Below the pieces are notes generated by a model that had not been told where the DNA came from, searched no databases, and was given only the letters and a program-made list of their open reading frames with translations. This document shows, piece after piece, positions 19,892 to 28,919 of a stretch of DNA of 64,000 bases; positions within the stretch are counted from its first letter, which is position 1, and every line of letters starts with the position of its first letter. This DNA comes from Stenotrophomonas maltophilia (GTDB lineage: Bacteria; Pseudomonadota; Gammaproteobacteria; Xanthomonadales; Xanthomonadaceae). The stretch spans positions 186,001-250,000 of the forward strand of contig FOZF01000003.1 in the NCBI GenBank assembly GCA_900113425.1, written 5' to 3'. A program made the translations under genes and the position numbers.

Positions 19892-21991
19892 ATGTACGAC
19901 CCGATTGTGCGCAGTGCCGAACGTTCCACCCGAAGCTGTCGTCCCCGCCGCCTGGCCTGGCTGCTTGCCCTGGCCGCCGGTGCCGCCAGCCTGCCGGGCC
20001 TGGCCCAGGCCGCCAGCTGTGCCGGCGTGGCCGAATGGGACCAGGCCAAGATCTATCGCGCCGGCGACACCCTTCAGAAGGGCGGCGTGCTGTACCGGGC
20101 AAACCAGGACATCTGGAATGCCCCGCCAGACCATCCGGCCGGTGCGCCCTACTACACCAACCTCGGTGCCTGCGATGGCGGCGGCGTCAACCAGCCTCCC
20201 GTGGTCAGCCTGACCTCACCGGCCAATGGCGCTACCTTCAGCGCCGGCAGCACCATCAACGTCACCGCCAACGCCAGCGACCCGGACGGCAGCGTCAGCA
20301 AGGTGGAATTCTTCCGCGACGGCAGCTCGATCGGCGTGGATACCAGCGCTCCCTACAGCGCCAGCTGGGCCAATGCCAGCGCCGGCAGCCACACCCTGCG
20401 CGCGGTGGCCACCGACAACAACAACGCCACCACCAGCACCCCGACCATCACCATCACCGTCAACGCTGCCAGCGGCGATACCACCGCACCCAGCGTGCCC
20501 GGCGGACTGGCGGTGGGCACCCGTACCGCCAGCAGCATCGCGCTGAGCTGGAGTCCGTCCACCGACAACACCGGTGGCAGCGGCGTGGCCGGTTACGATG
20601 TGTACCGCAACGGCAGCCTGGTCGGTTCTCCGTCCAGCACCAGCTACGTCGATGGCGGCCTGACCGCATCCACCACCTACCGCTACCGCGTGCGGGCCCG
20701 CGACAACGCCGGCAATGCGTCCGCCCAGGGCACGGAAATCAGCGCCACCACCCTGGCCGGCGACGGCGGCGGCACCGGCAAGCGCGTCATCGGCTACTTC
20801 ACCCAGTGGGGCATCTACGGCCGCAATTACCGGGTGAAGAACATCGACAGCAGCGGTTCGGCCGCGCGGCTGACCCACATCAACTACGCCTTCGGCAACG
20901 TGCGCAACAACCGCTGCGAAGTGGGCGTGACCCAGCCGTCGGATCCGAACAGCGGCGCCGGTGGCGATGCGTTCGCCGATTACACCAAGGCCTTCAGCGC
21001 CGCCGAGAGCGTCAGTGGCAGCGCCGATACCTGGGACCAGCCGCTGCGCGGCAACTGGAACCAGCTCAAGCAGCTCAAGGCCAAGCATCCGGGCCTGAAG
21101 GTGCTGATCTCGCTGGGTGGCTGGACCTGGTCGCGCGGATTCTCCAGCGCGGCACGACCGGAGAACCGCCAGGCCTTCGTCGCCTCCTGCATCGACGCCT
21201 ACATCAAGGGCAACCTGCCGGTGACCGACGGTGCCGGCGGCACGGGCGCAGCACTGGGCGTGTTCGACGGTATCGACATCGACTGGGAATATCCCGTGGC
21301 CTGCGGCATCGAGTGCGGCAAGCCCGAGGACAACGCCAACTTCACCGCGCTCATGGCCGAGTTCCGCCGCCAGCTCGATGCGGTGCGCCCCGGCCTGCTG
21401 CTTACCGTGGCGGTGGGTGCCGGCATCGACAAGATCCGCGTCACCGACCCGGCGGCGTATCACCCGTACCTGGACTACATCAACGTGATGACCTACGACT
21501 TCCACGGTGCGTGGGATGCGAAGACCAATCACCAGTCGGCGCTGTTCGATTCGCCGAATGATCCGTCTACCGGCGACCAGAAGCTGTACAACAGCAACGA
21601 CGCCATCGAGGCCTTCATCAGCCGGGGCGTGCCGGCCGCCAAGCTCAACCTGGGCATCGGCTACTACGGACGTGGCTGGACGGGCGTGGCCAATGCCAAC
21701 AATGGCCTGTACCAGACCGCCTCAGGCGCCGCACCGGGCACCTATGAGGCCGGCATCGAAGACTGGAAGGTACTGAAGAACCTGGCCTGGCCGGGCTATA
21801 CCGACAACACCGCCGGCGCCACCTGGATCTACAACGGCAGCACGCTGTGGAGTTTCGACACTCCGGCCAACATCACCCGCAAGATGGGCTACGTGAAGAC
21901 CCAGGGCCTGGGCGGCGCGTTCGTCTGGGAATTCAGTGGTGACGATGCGCAGGGCACGCTGACCAAGGCCGTCAGCGATGGTCTGAAGTAA
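19892..21991 (+). CDS. chiA: Secreted chitinase A (GH18) with chitin-binding, Ig-like and fibronectin III domains
   Basis: A 699-residue exported chitinase that cuts beta-1,4-GlcNAc polymers. In order: signal peptide (about 1-34, ending PGLAQA/A); a CBM5/12 chitin-binding module (WDQAKIYRAGDTLQKGGVLY); an Ig-like domain (PPVVSLTSPANGATF); a fibronectin III domain (DTTAPSVPGGLAV to ATT); and a GH18 barrel from about residue 298 with FDGIDIDWEYP, catalytic Glu466. Start: ATG after GGAG at eight bases; the frame is open further upstream but through repeats. Size and order match S. maltophilia ChiA. The signal peptide suggests export by the type II system. A strong hairpin follows the stop. Confidence 0.96.
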   Translation: MYDPIVRSAERSTRSCRPRRLAWLLALAAGAASLPGLAQAASCAGVAEWDQAKIYRAGDTLQKGGVLYRANQDIWNAPPDHPAGAPYYTNLGACDGGGVNQPPVVSLTSPANGATFSAGSTINVTANASDPDGSVSKVEFFRDGSSIGVDTSAPYSASWANASAGSHTLRAVATDNNNATTSTPTITITVNAASGDTTAPSVPGGLAVGTRTASSIALSWSPSTDNTGGSGVAGYDVYRNGSLVGSPSSTSYVDGGLTASTTYRYRVRARDNAGNASAQGTEISATTLAGDGGGTGKRVIGYFTQWGIYGRNYRVKNIDSSGSAARLTHINYAFGNVRNNRCEVGVTQPSDPNSGAGGDAFADYTKAFSAAESVSGSADTWDQPLRGNWNQLKQLKAKHPGLKVLISLGGWTWSRGFSSAARPENRQAFVASCIDAYIKGNLPVTDGAGGTGAALGVFDGIDIDWEYPVACGIECGKPEDNANFTALMAEFRRQLDAVRPGLLLTVAVGAGIDKIRVTDPAAYHPYLDYINVMTYDFHGAWDAKTNHQSALFDSPNDPSTGDQKLYNSNDAIEAFISRGVPAAKLNLGIGYYGRGWTGVANANNGLYQTASGAAPGTYEAGIEDWKVLKNLAWPGYTDNTAGATWIYNGSTLWSFDTPANITRKMGYVKTQGLGGAFVWEFSGDDAQGTLTKAVSDGLK

Positions 21992-21995
21992 GGAA

Positions 21996-22026
21996 AAGGC
22001 CGGGGGCGCCTTGCGCCCCCGGCCTT
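21996..22026 (+). terminator. Hairpin terminator after chiA
   Basis: A perfect 14-bp stem, AAGGCCGGGGGCGC with GCGCCCCCGGCCTT, around a three-base loop, starting four bases after the chiA stop. The trailing T-run is short, so it could act mainly as a stability hairpin. Confidence 0.65.
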
Positions 22027-22043
22027 GATCGGATGAAGCATCC

Positions 22044-22100
22044 GCCGGGCATGGCCCGGCGCTACCGTGGTCGGGCGGGTAGCGCCGGGCCATGCCCGGC
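22044..22100. repeat. Inverted pair of SMAG palindromes
   Basis: Two GTAG-headed palindromes in head-to-head inverted arrangement. The minus-oriented one (22065-22044) and the plus-oriented one (22079-22100) each read GTAGCGCCGGGC plus CATGCCCGGC or its match. They lie between the convergent genes chiA and dsbC. Paired REPs like this can fold into one large cruciform or RNA hairpin. Confidence 0.8.
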
Positions 22101-22110
22101 GATATCCCGG

Positions 22111-22902
22111 TCAGCGCTGGGCCGACAGCTTCTCCAGCGCCGCACGCAGCTGCGCCGGCGGCAGGTAGCCGCCCAACTGGGTGCCATCGGGCGCGAAGAT
22201 CGCCGGCGTACCGTTCACCCCCAGCTGCTGGCCGAGCGCGTACTGCATCGCCACCGGATTGGTGCAGTTCTTCGCCGGCACGGTTCCACCGCGCTTGGCA
22301 TTGGTCAGCGCCTGGCGGCGATCGGCTGCGCACCAGACCGAAATCATGTCGGTGTAATCCTTGCTGCCCAGTCCCATGCGCGGGAAGGCCAGGTACTCGA
22401 CGCTGATGCCGTTGCGGTTGAGTTCGGCGATGTCCTGGTGCAGCTTGCGGCAATAGCCGCACTCGATGTCGGTGAACACGCTGACCGTGTACTTGGCGTT
22501 GGGCGCGGCGAACACGATGCGGTCGCCGTGGTTGGCCTTGGCCAGCAGCGCGCGACGGTAACCGAGCAGGCCCTCGCTGTTGGCCGGCCCCTTGGCGCGG
22601 GTGTCATAGGGCTGCGACTGGAACAGGTAGCGGCCGTCGTCGGAGACATACAGCAGCTGGCCGGAGACCACCACCTCGCGGAAACCGGGGAAGGGCGCGG
22701 CGCCGATGTAATCCACTTCGAAACCGGGGTTGAGCGCGGTCAGCGCGGCACGCACTGCCTGTTCGGCCGGACCATTGGCAGCCGGGGTGGCCCGGGCGGG
22801 GGCGGCGGCAGGCGCCTTGGCCGCAGGGGCCGGCGGAGCCGGCTGGGCGCAGGCCGTCAGGCTGAGCGCGCCGAACACGGCGGCGATGGCGAATCGGAGC
22901 AT
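22111..22902 (-). CDS. dsbC: DsbC-type disulfide isomerase, probable lipoprotein
   Basis: A periplasmic thiol:disulfide isomerase that rearranges wrong disulfides. The 263-residue product has an N-terminal dimerisation domain, a linker and a thioredoxin fold with active site C148-G-Y-C151 and the cis-proline loop NGTPAIF. The leader MLRFAIAAVFGALSLTACAQ has a lipobox (LTAC, Cys18) followed by a Pro/Ala-rich tether to about residue 45. E. coli DsbC instead has a cleaved, soluble signal peptide. Asp would-be retention residues are absent after the Cys (AQ), so outer-membrane anchoring is likely. Neighbouring secreted proteins (ChiA, protease) contain cysteines. Confidence 0.93.
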   Translation of the reverse strand: MLRFAIAAVFGALSLTACAQPAPPAPAAKAPAAAPARATPAANGPAEQAVRAALTALNPGFEVDYIGAAPFPGFREVVVSGQLLYVSDDGRYLFQSQPYDTRAKGPANSEGLLGYRRALLAKANHGDRIVFAAPNAKYTVSVFTDIECGYCRKLHQDIAELNRNGISVEYLAFPRMGLGSKDYTDMISVWCAADRRQALTNAKRGGTVPAKNCTNPVAMQYALGQQLGVNGTPAIFAPDGTQLGGYLPPAQLRAALEKLSAQR

Positions 22903-23003
22903 GGAGCATTCCGCAGCAGAAGAAGACCACCGATTCTGACACAGCCGCCCGGGGCGGCGTCGCGGCCTGCTGACGGGCGCCGGACGGGGTTCATCCAGGC
23001 CGC

Positions 23004-23981
23004 TCAGCCACGGGGATGGTGGCGGGCGTGCAGCTTCTGCAGGTGTTCACGCGCCACCAGCGTGTAGATCTGGGTGGTCGACAGCGAGCTGTGGCCGAGC
23101 AGCATCTGCAGCGCGCGCAGGTCCGCGCCACGGTTGAGCAGATGGGTGGCGAAGCTGTGCCGCAGGCCATGCGGGCTGATGCGGGCCGGATCGATGCCGG
23201 CAACCTGCGCATGGCGCTTGACCAGATGCCAGAACGCCTGCCGGGTGAGCGCGTGCAGCCGGGGCTCGATGAACAGCGGCGTCTGCCCATCGGCAAGTGC
23301 CTGCACCCTGCCCTTTCCAACCAGCTGCGGCCGTGAATCCTGCAGGTAACGCTCCAGCCAGTGCTGTGACTCCTCGCCCAGCGGCACCAGCCGCTCCTTG
23401 CTGCCCTTGCCGGTCACCCGCAGCACGCCCTGCCGCAGGTTCACCGCCGTCGCCGGCAGCAGTACCAGTTCGCTCACGCGCAAGCCCGCGGCGTACATCA
23501 GCTCCAGCATGGCCCGATCGCGCAGCCCCAGCGGACTGCCGACATCCGGCGCGGCCAGCAACGCATCGATCTGGCTTTCGGCCAGCGCCTTGGGCAGCAG
23601 GCGCGGCAGCTTCGGCGGATCCAGCAGAGCGCCGGGGTCCTCGCTGCGCTCGCCGCGACGCACGCCATCGGCAAAGAACGCACGCAGCGCCGACAGCAGG
23701 CGCGCATTGCTGCGCGGCGACCAGCCATGGCGCGTGCGCCAGGCCAGATAGTCGAACAAGCCGGCACGCTCGACACCCGCCAGGCCCCCTTCGCGGCCGT
23801 CCAGCCAGCGCGCCAACCCTTCCAGATCGCGTCGGTAACTGTCCAGGGTGGCCCTGGCCAGGCCGTTCTCCGCCCAGATCGCATCAAGGAAGCGCCGGAT
23901 GCGCATGCTGTCGTCGGCACGCAGTGCAGGCAGTTGCTGGACCAGCTGACGGCGCTCGGCGGGAGTGGAAATGACGGCCAT
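23004..23981 (-). CDS. xerD: XerD tyrosine recombinase
   Basis: A site-specific recombinase that with XerC resolves chromosome dimers at dif under FtsK control. The 325-residue protein has a SAM-like core-binding domain (about 28-115) and a catalytic domain with all active residues: R168, K192, H271-x-x-R274, H297 and nucleophile Y306. The [23 protein letters not shown] start matches XerD rather than XerC. The protein has about 25 more N-terminal residues than E. coli XerD; a start at the Met at residue 26 is possible. It runs divergently from the RDD gene. Confidence 0.95.
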   Translation of the reverse strand: MAVISTPAERRQLVQQLPALRADDSMRIRRFLDAIWAENGLARATLDSYRRDLEGLARWLDGREGGLAGVERAGLFDYLAWRTRHGWSPRSNARLLSALRAFFADGVRRGERSEDPGALLDPPKLPRLLPKALAESQIDALLAAPDVGSPLGLRDRAMLELMYAAGLRVSELVLLPATAVNLRQGVLRVTGKGSKERLVPLGEESQHWLERYLQDSRPQLVGKGRVQALADGQTPLFIEPRLHALTRQAFWHLVKRHAQVAGIDPARISPHGLRHSFATHLLNRGADLRALQMLLGHSSLSTTQIYTLVAREHLQKLHARHHPRG

Positions 23982-24037
23982 GCGTGGAGGATACGAGGGT
24001 GACTGCGGACGCGGCCAGCTTTGCGTATGCTCGGCGC

Positions 24038-24529
24038 ATGTCCAGCCCTGCCACCGACGTCTCTTCCGCTGCCACGCCCGAGGCGCAGCGCCCTCGTGCG
24101 CTGCTGCCGTGGCGCCTGCTGGCGATGGTCTACGACGCGCTGCCCGTGCTCGCGCTGTGGATGCTGGCCGGCACGGCGTTCACGCTGGCGTACACCTTCA
24201 GTGGCCACGCACAGCGCGAGAACATCGCACCCTTCAGTGCCTGGCAATGGCTGCTGTGGGCGGTGTGCTGGGTCGTAACCGGGGCCTATGCAACCGCCAG
24301 CTGGCGCCGGGGCGGGCAGACCCTCGGCATGCGGCCGTGGCGGCTGAAACTGGTGTCGGCCGATGGCACCGCGCTGCGCCGCGCGCAGCTGTGGCTGCGG
24401 TTCGCGGTGGCAACGCTGTCGTTGCTGCTGGGTGGGCTGGGCTTCTGGTGGGCCCTGCTGGATCGCCAACGCCTGGCGTGGCACGACCGTGCCAGTGGCA
24501 CGCGGCTGGTGCGGGTGCCCAAGCGCTGA
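24038..24529 (+). CDS. RDD-family membrane protein
   Basis: A 163-residue protein with an RDD domain: [18 protein letters not shown] (the first R and D), a second membrane segment near [18 protein letters not shown], the [14 protein letters not shown] signature and a third segment near residue 130. Function in the family is generally unknown; some RDD proteins act in ion homeostasis. The ATG at 24038 is conventional; a GTG at 23984 in the same frame would add 18 residues and overlap the xerD start region. It lies between divergent xerD and convergent lptG. Confidence 0.82.
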   Translation: MSSPATDVSSAATPEAQRPRALLPWRLLAMVYDALPVLALWMLAGTAFTLAYTFSGHAQRENIAPFSAWQWLLWAVCWVVTGAYATASWRRGGQTLGMRPWRLKLVSADGTALRRAQLWLRFAVATLSLLLGGLGFWWALLDRQRLAWHDRASGTRLVRVPKR

Positions 24530-24543
24530 AGTGTCCTGCTGGC

Positions 24544-24565
24544 GCCGGGCATGGCCCGGCGCTGC
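24544..24565 (-). repeat. SMAG-like palindrome between RDD gene and lptG
   Basis: Same palindrome as the SMAG pair near 22.05 kb, but with head GCAG rather than GTAG (minus orientation). It lies between two convergent genes, 15 bases after the RDD stop, where it could double as a transcript-end hairpin. Confidence 0.65.
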
Positions 24566-24570
24566 CAGAA

Positions 24571-25677
24571 TCAGCCCGATTTACGCCGGAACAGCAGGCC
24601 TGACACCACCAGCATCACGATCGGCGGCAGCGCGTAGGCGATGCGGTAATCAAACTTCAGTGCGCCGGCCATGCGCCCGAAGAACAGCTGCAGCAGCCAG
24701 AAGCCCAATGCAAACAGGATGCCGAGGAACAGGCGCTTGCCCATGCCACCACTGCGCAGCGAACCAAACGCGAACGGCACGGCGGCCAGGCACAGCGCCA
24801 GTACGTTCACCGGGTAGAACCAGCGGCTCCAGTACACATCCTCGAAGTCACGCGCATCCAGGCCGTTGCGCTCGCGATAGGCGATGCTCGTGCTCAGTTC
24901 GGACACGCTCAGGTTGCGCGGCTTGGCGATACCGGTCGCCAGTGCCGCCGCATCCAGCTTGGAATTCCAGGGCTCGCGCGCCACTTCCTCGCGCGTTGCC
25001 GAGCGCTCGCCGAAGGTATCGCGGCGCACACCGGTCAATACCCAGCCGTCCTTGTCATGCTCGGCAGTGGCAGCGTGGGTCAGGGATGCGATCCGCCCGT
25101 CTTCGGCGATCTGGTACAGGCGGACGTCACGCAGGATCAACCGCGTTCCCGTGTTGCCGACCAGCTGTTCCTCACCGCTCTGCGCGTTGAGGAAGGTATC
25201 GCCTTCGCGTGCCCACATGCCGGAATAACGAGCCACGGCCATGTCCTGGCCCCATTTGGCGCTCATCTTCAGCGAATCGGCACGGTTCTGCCCCCACGGG
25301 CCCAGCGTCTCGGCGCTGAACACCATCACTGCGGTCAGCAGCGACAGGGCAATCGCCACCGACACGCTCAGGCGTTTGCGGGACAGGCCCAGCGCACGCA
25401 GTGCGGTCAGTTCGGAGGTCGCCGCCAGCTGGCCCAGCCCCATCAGCGCGCCGATCACGGCCGCGGTCGGGAAGAAGGTGTAGGCGCGGCGTGGCACCGT
25501 ATACAGCACCCACGCGGCGGCGTGTCCCAGGGTGTAGCCGTTCTTGCCGATGTCCTTGAACTCGCCGGAGAAGGCCATCACCACGTCCAGGCCGGTCAGC
25601 ACCGCCCAGGTCAACAGCACGGTGCCGAACACCGCACGCCCGAGGTAGAAATCGAACCGCATCGGTCGCAGCATCAT
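24571..25677 (-). CDS. lptG: LptG, LPS export ABC transporter permease
   Basis: Inner-membrane permease that, with LptF and the ATPase LptB2, extracts LPS and passes it to the LptC-A-D bridge. The 368-residue protein has the YjgP/YjgQ layout: three membrane helices, a periplasmic jelly-roll (about 130-265), then three more helices. RAYTFFPTAAVIGALMGLGQLA and SELTALRALGLSRKRL (coupling helix) are family signatures. The ATG overlaps the lptF stop as ATGA. Two or more N-terminal Met choices (MMLRPM) exist. Confidence 0.96.
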   Translation of the reverse strand: MMLRPMRFDFYLGRAVFGTVLLTWAVLTGLDVVMAFSGEFKDIGKNGYTLGHAAAWVLYTVPRRAYTFFPTAAVIGALMGLGQLAATSELTALRALGLSRKRLSVSVAIALSLLTAVMVFSAETLGPWGQNRADSLKMSAKWGQDMAVARYSGMWAREGDTFLNAQSGEEQLVGNTGTRLILRDVRLYQIAEDGRIASLTHAATAEHDKDGWVLTGVRRDTFGERSATREEVAREPWNSKLDAAALATGIAKPRNLSVSELSTSIAYRERNGLDARDFEDVYWSRWFYPVNVLALCLAAVPFAFGSLRSGGMGKRLFLGILFALGFWLLQLFFGRMAGALKFDYRIAYALPPIVMLVVSGLLFRRKSG

Positions 25678-26756
25678 GCGCGGGCCCCCTTGGGCAGGCT
25701 CATGCGTCCATCACGCGCATACATCCAGACCGCGAACGCCAGCAGTGGCAGGGTCAGCCACCACAGGCCCAGCATTGCCGGCAGCTTGCCACTGGCGATC
25801 CAGCCGGCGCCGATGAACGTCAGGTTGGTGCCGACCATGTAGGCCAGCAGGGCCAGCATCATGCGCCCGTAGCGCTGCTGGCGCGGCGAGCTGCGCCCCA
25901 GCGGCACGGTCAGCAGGGCGAACGCCAGGGCGATCAGCGGCGGGGCCAGCCGGCGATGCAGTTCGGCCTGGGCCTGGGTGCGGCCGTCGCCCAGCAGCTG
26001 CAGGGTCGACATCAGTTCCGGATCGTCATCCTTGCGGGTCTGCGCACCGTCAGGCAGGGCCACATCGTTGCGGACGAAGGTGGCCAGCCGGTAATCCAGC
26101 GCACCGGCCAGCGGGCCCTCGACCTGGTGGCCCTTGTCCAGTTCCAGGAAGCGCTGGCGCTCGCCCTCGAAGTACATGCGGCCGCTGGCCGCAGAGACCA
26201 CTTCCAGCCGGTCGTCCTTGGCACGCTGCAGGAACACCTTGCCCAGTTGGGTGCCGTCTGGCGAGATCGAGGACAGGTAGACCACGCCGCCGTTGGGCAG
26301 CGGGGTGAAGCGCCCGGGCTCCAGGCCGGCCATCAGCACGCTGCGGTTGGCGTCCTGGATCATCTGCTCGGCGGTGCGCGAGGCCCACGGCCCCAGCCAC
26401 AGCGAACAGGCGCCCACCACCGCCACCACCGGCACCACCAGCATCAGCAGCGGCCTCAGCAGGCGCCTGGGGCCCACGCCGATGGCGGTGATCACCGCCA
26501 TTTCCGAGTCGCGGTAGAGGCGGGCGATCGCCAGCAGCAGGCCCAGCATCAACGCCAGCGGCAGGATCAGCGGCATGTAGACGATGAACTGCAGCGCCAG
26601 CTGCGAGAACAGCAGCCTGGCCGGCAGGCGCCCGTCGGCGATGTTGCCGAGGATGTCCACCAGCACGCCGCCCACGCTGACCACCAGCAGGACGATCAGG
26701 GTGGCCAGGAAACTCTGGACGAAATCGCCCAGCAGGTAGCGGTCGAGCTTCAACAT
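25674..26756 (-). CDS. lptF: LptF, LPS export ABC transporter permease
   Basis: Partner permease of LptG, 360 residues from MLKLDRYLLGDFVQSFLATL. It has three N-terminal helices, a periplasmic beta domain (about 120-255) and three C-terminal helices. DSEMAVITAIGVGPRRLLRP is the coupling-helix region. The open frame reaches 26861 but the added residues overlap the pepA promoter region and look non-coding. Divergent from pepA with 104 bases between, as in E. coli. Confidence 0.96.
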   Translation of the reverse strand: MLKLDRYLLGDFVQSFLATLIVLLVVSVGGVLVDILGNIADGRLPARLLFSQLALQFIVYMPLILPLALMLGLLLAIARLYRDSEMAVITAIGVGPRRLLRPLLMLVVPVVAVVGACSLWLGPWASRTAEQMIQDANRSVLMAGLEPGRFTPLPNGGVVYLSSISPDGTQLGKVFLQRAKDDRLEVVSAASGRMYFEGERQRFLELDKGHQVEGPLAGALDYRLATFVRNDVALPDGAQTRKDDDPELMSTLQLLGDGRTQAQAELHRRLAPPLIALAFALLTVPLGRSSPRQQRYGRMMLALLAYMVGTNLTFIGAGWIASGKLPAMLGLWWLTLPLLAFAVWMYARDGRMSLPKGARA

Positions 26757-26860
26757 GGGGCGGTGGTTTAAACTCTGGGGTTCGTTCGCGGTGCCGCCCA
26801 GTCTAGCGTCTGGGCGTAAACGGTCCGCGATTGTACGGACTTGCCAATGGAATCTGCTCA

Positions 26861-28339
26861 ATGGCTCTCGAATTCACCCTGAACCACCTCGCCCCGGCCG
26901 CCGCCCCCGTTGACTGCCTGGTGGTCGGCGCGTACGCCGACCATACCCTGACTCCGGCCGCACAGGCGCTGGATGCCGCCAGCGGCGGCCGCCTCTCGGC
27001 CCTCGCCCAGCGCGGCGACCTGTCCGGCAAGACCGGTGCCACCAGCCTGCTGCACGACCTGCCGGGCGTGGCAGCGCCGCGCGTGCTGGTGGTCGGGCTG
27101 GGTGAAGCCGCCCGCTTCGGCGTGCCGCAGTACCTGAAGGCCGTAGGCGACGCCGTTCGCGCGCTGAAGGCAGGCGCCACCCGCAGTGCGCTGTTCACCC
27201 TGTCTGAAGTAACTGTGAAGGAGCGCGATGCGGCCTGGGCGATCCGCCAGGCAGTGATCGCCGCCGATCACGCGGCGTACCGCTACACCGCCACGCTGGG
27301 CAAGAAGAAGGCCGATGATGCCGGGCTGGCCCAGCTGGCCATCGCCGGTGACGACGCACAGGCCCTGGCCCAGGGCCAGGCCATCGCTGCCGGTGTCGAG
27401 TTCGCCCGCGAACTGGGCAACCTGCCGCCGAACTACTGCACCCCGGCCTACCTGGCCGAAGTCGGCGTGAAGTTCGCCAGCGAGCATGACGGCGCCGAGG
27501 CCGAGATCCTCGACGAGACCCAGATGGAAGCCCTGGGCATGGGCTCGCTGCTGGCCGTGGCCCGTGGTTCTGCCAATCGCCCGCGCCTGGTCGTGCTGAA
27601 GTGGACCGGTGCCGGCGACGCCAAGCCCTATGTGCTGGTCGGCAAGGGCATCACCTTCGATACCGGTGGCGTCAACCTGAAGACCCAGGGCGGCATCGAG
27701 GAAATGAAGTACGACATGTGCGGCGGCGCCAACGTCATCGGCACCTTCGTCGCTGCGGTCAAGGCCAGGCTGCCGCTGAACCTGGTGGTGGTGGTGCCGG
27801 CCGTGGAGAACGCCATCGACGGCAACGCCTACCGCCCGTCCGACGTCATCACCTCGATGTCGGGCAAGACCATCGAAGTCGGCAACACCGACGCCGAAGG
27901 CCGCCTGATCCTGTGCGATGCGCTGACCTACGCGCAGCGCTTCGAGCCGGCCGCGCTGGTCGACGTCGCCACCCTGACCGGCGCCTGCATGGTCGCCCTC
28001 GGTCACCAGACCGCGGGCCTGATGAGCAAGCACGACGACCTGGCCAACGAACTGCTGGCCGCCGGCGAGCACGTGTTCGACCGCGCCTGGCGCCTGCCGC
28101 TGTGGGATGAGTACCAGCCGATGCTGGATTCGACCTTCGCCGACGTCTACAACATCGGCGGCCGCTGGGCCGGCGCCATCACCGCCGGCTGCTTCCTGTC
28201 GCGCTTCGCCGAAGGCCAGCGCTGGGCTCACCTGGACATCGCCGGCGTCGCCAGCGACGAGGGCAAGCGTGGCATGGCCACCGGCCGCCCGGTCGGCCTG
28301 CTGAGCCAGTGGCTGCTGGACCAGGCCGCCCGCGCCTGA
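26861..28339 (+). CDS. pepA: Leucyl aminopeptidase PepA (M17)
   Basis: Di-metal cytosolic exopeptidase, also a DNA-binding accessory factor for Xer recombination in E. coli. 492 residues: the N-terminal DNA-binding-type domain, then the M17 catalytic domain with [11 protein letters not shown] (metal Lys and Asp) and the signature [10 protein letters not shown] supplying Asp/Glu metal ligands and the catalytic Arg. I chose the ATG at 26861 ([10 protein letters not shown]), the family start; an ATG ten codons upstream (26831) is less likely. First gene of pepA-holC-valS. Confidence 0.97.
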   Translation: MALEFTLNHLAPAAAPVDCLVVGAYADHTLTPAAQALDAASGGRLSALAQRGDLSGKTGATSLLHDLPGVAAPRVLVVGLGEAARFGVPQYLKAVGDAVRALKAGATRSALFTLSEVTVKERDAAWAIRQAVIAADHAAYRYTATLGKKKADDAGLAQLAIAGDDAQALAQGQAIAAGVEFARELGNLPPNYCTPAYLAEVGVKFASEHDGAEAEILDETQMEALGMGSLLAVARGSANRPRLVVLKWTGAGDAKPYVLVGKGITFDTGGVNLKTQGGIEEMKYDMCGGANVIGTFVAAVKARLPLNLVVVVPAVENAIDGNAYRPSDVITSMSGKTIEVGNTDAEGRLILCDALTYAQRFEPAALVDVATLTGACMVALGHQTAGLMSKHDDLANELLAAGEHVFDRAWRLPLWDEYQPMLDSTFADVYNIGGRWAGAITAGCFLSRFAEGQRWAHLDIAGVASDEGKRGMATGRPVGLLSQWLLDQAARA

Positions 28340-28351
28340 TGCTGTACCAGA

Positions 28352-28377
28352 CCCTGGCCGGCCACCGCCGGCCAGGG
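28352..28377. repeat. Hairpin between pepA and holC
   Basis: CCCTGGCCGG and CCGGCCAGGG pair perfectly around CCACCG, 12 bases after the pepA stop. No T-run follows, so it may protect or attenuate the pepA-holC transcript rather than end it. A second GC-rich palindrome (CCCGGCCAGGCCGGG) follows at about 28383. Confidence 0.55.
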
Positions 28378-28421
28378 CCTCGCCCGGCCAGGCCGGGCCC
28401 CCGCCTGTTCCGGACCCTGCC

Positions 28422-28847
28422 ATGCCCCGCGCCGACTTCTACCTGATCGCCAAGCCCCGTTTCCTGACCGAGCCGTTGCGCCTGGTCTGCGAGCTGGCCC
28501 GCAAGGCCAACGATGCCGGCCTGTTCACCCTGGTGCTGGCGCGCGACCAGGCCCAGGCCGAGGAACTGGACGAACTGCTGTGGGCGTTCGATGACGACGC
28601 CTACATCCCGCATCAGATTGCCGGCGAGGACATGGACGAGGAAGAAGCGCTGGTGCTGATCGCCGTGCCCGGCACCGAGGCGCCGGCCCGCCCGCTGGTG
28701 ATCAACCTGCGCGACGACCCCTGGCTGGGCCAGTGCGAGCGCGTGCTGGAAGTGGTCCCGGCCGACCCTGAAGCGCGCGAGCCGCTGCGCGAACGCTGGC
28801 GCCAGTACAAGGCCGCCGGTTACGACCTGAACAAGCACGACATGTGA
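28422..28847 (+). CDS. holC: DNA polymerase III chi subunit HolC
   Basis: Clamp-loader accessory subunit that bridges psi (HolD) to single-strand binding protein. The 141-residue protein begins MPRADFYLI and has the chi features: RLVCELARKAND in the first helix, the DELLWAFDDDAYIPH pattern (E. coli LWTFRPEAFIPH-like) and the end RERWRQYKAAGYDLNKHDM. Middle gene of the pepA-holC-valS order. A candidate psi is encoded at 33216-33710. Confidence 0.94.
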   Translation: MPRADFYLIAKPRFLTEPLRLVCELARKANDAGLFTLVLARDQAQAEELDELLWAFDDDAYIPHQIAGEDMDEEEALVLIAVPGTEAPARPLVINLRDDPWLGQCERVLEVVPADPEAREPLRERWRQYKAAGYDLNKHDM

Positions 28848-28919
28848 GCGCCCCGCGGCCCCCTTGATGGGCCGCCGCCGCGCCCTGATCCTTCAACGAT
28901 TACCTCCTGGTTCCCCCGC

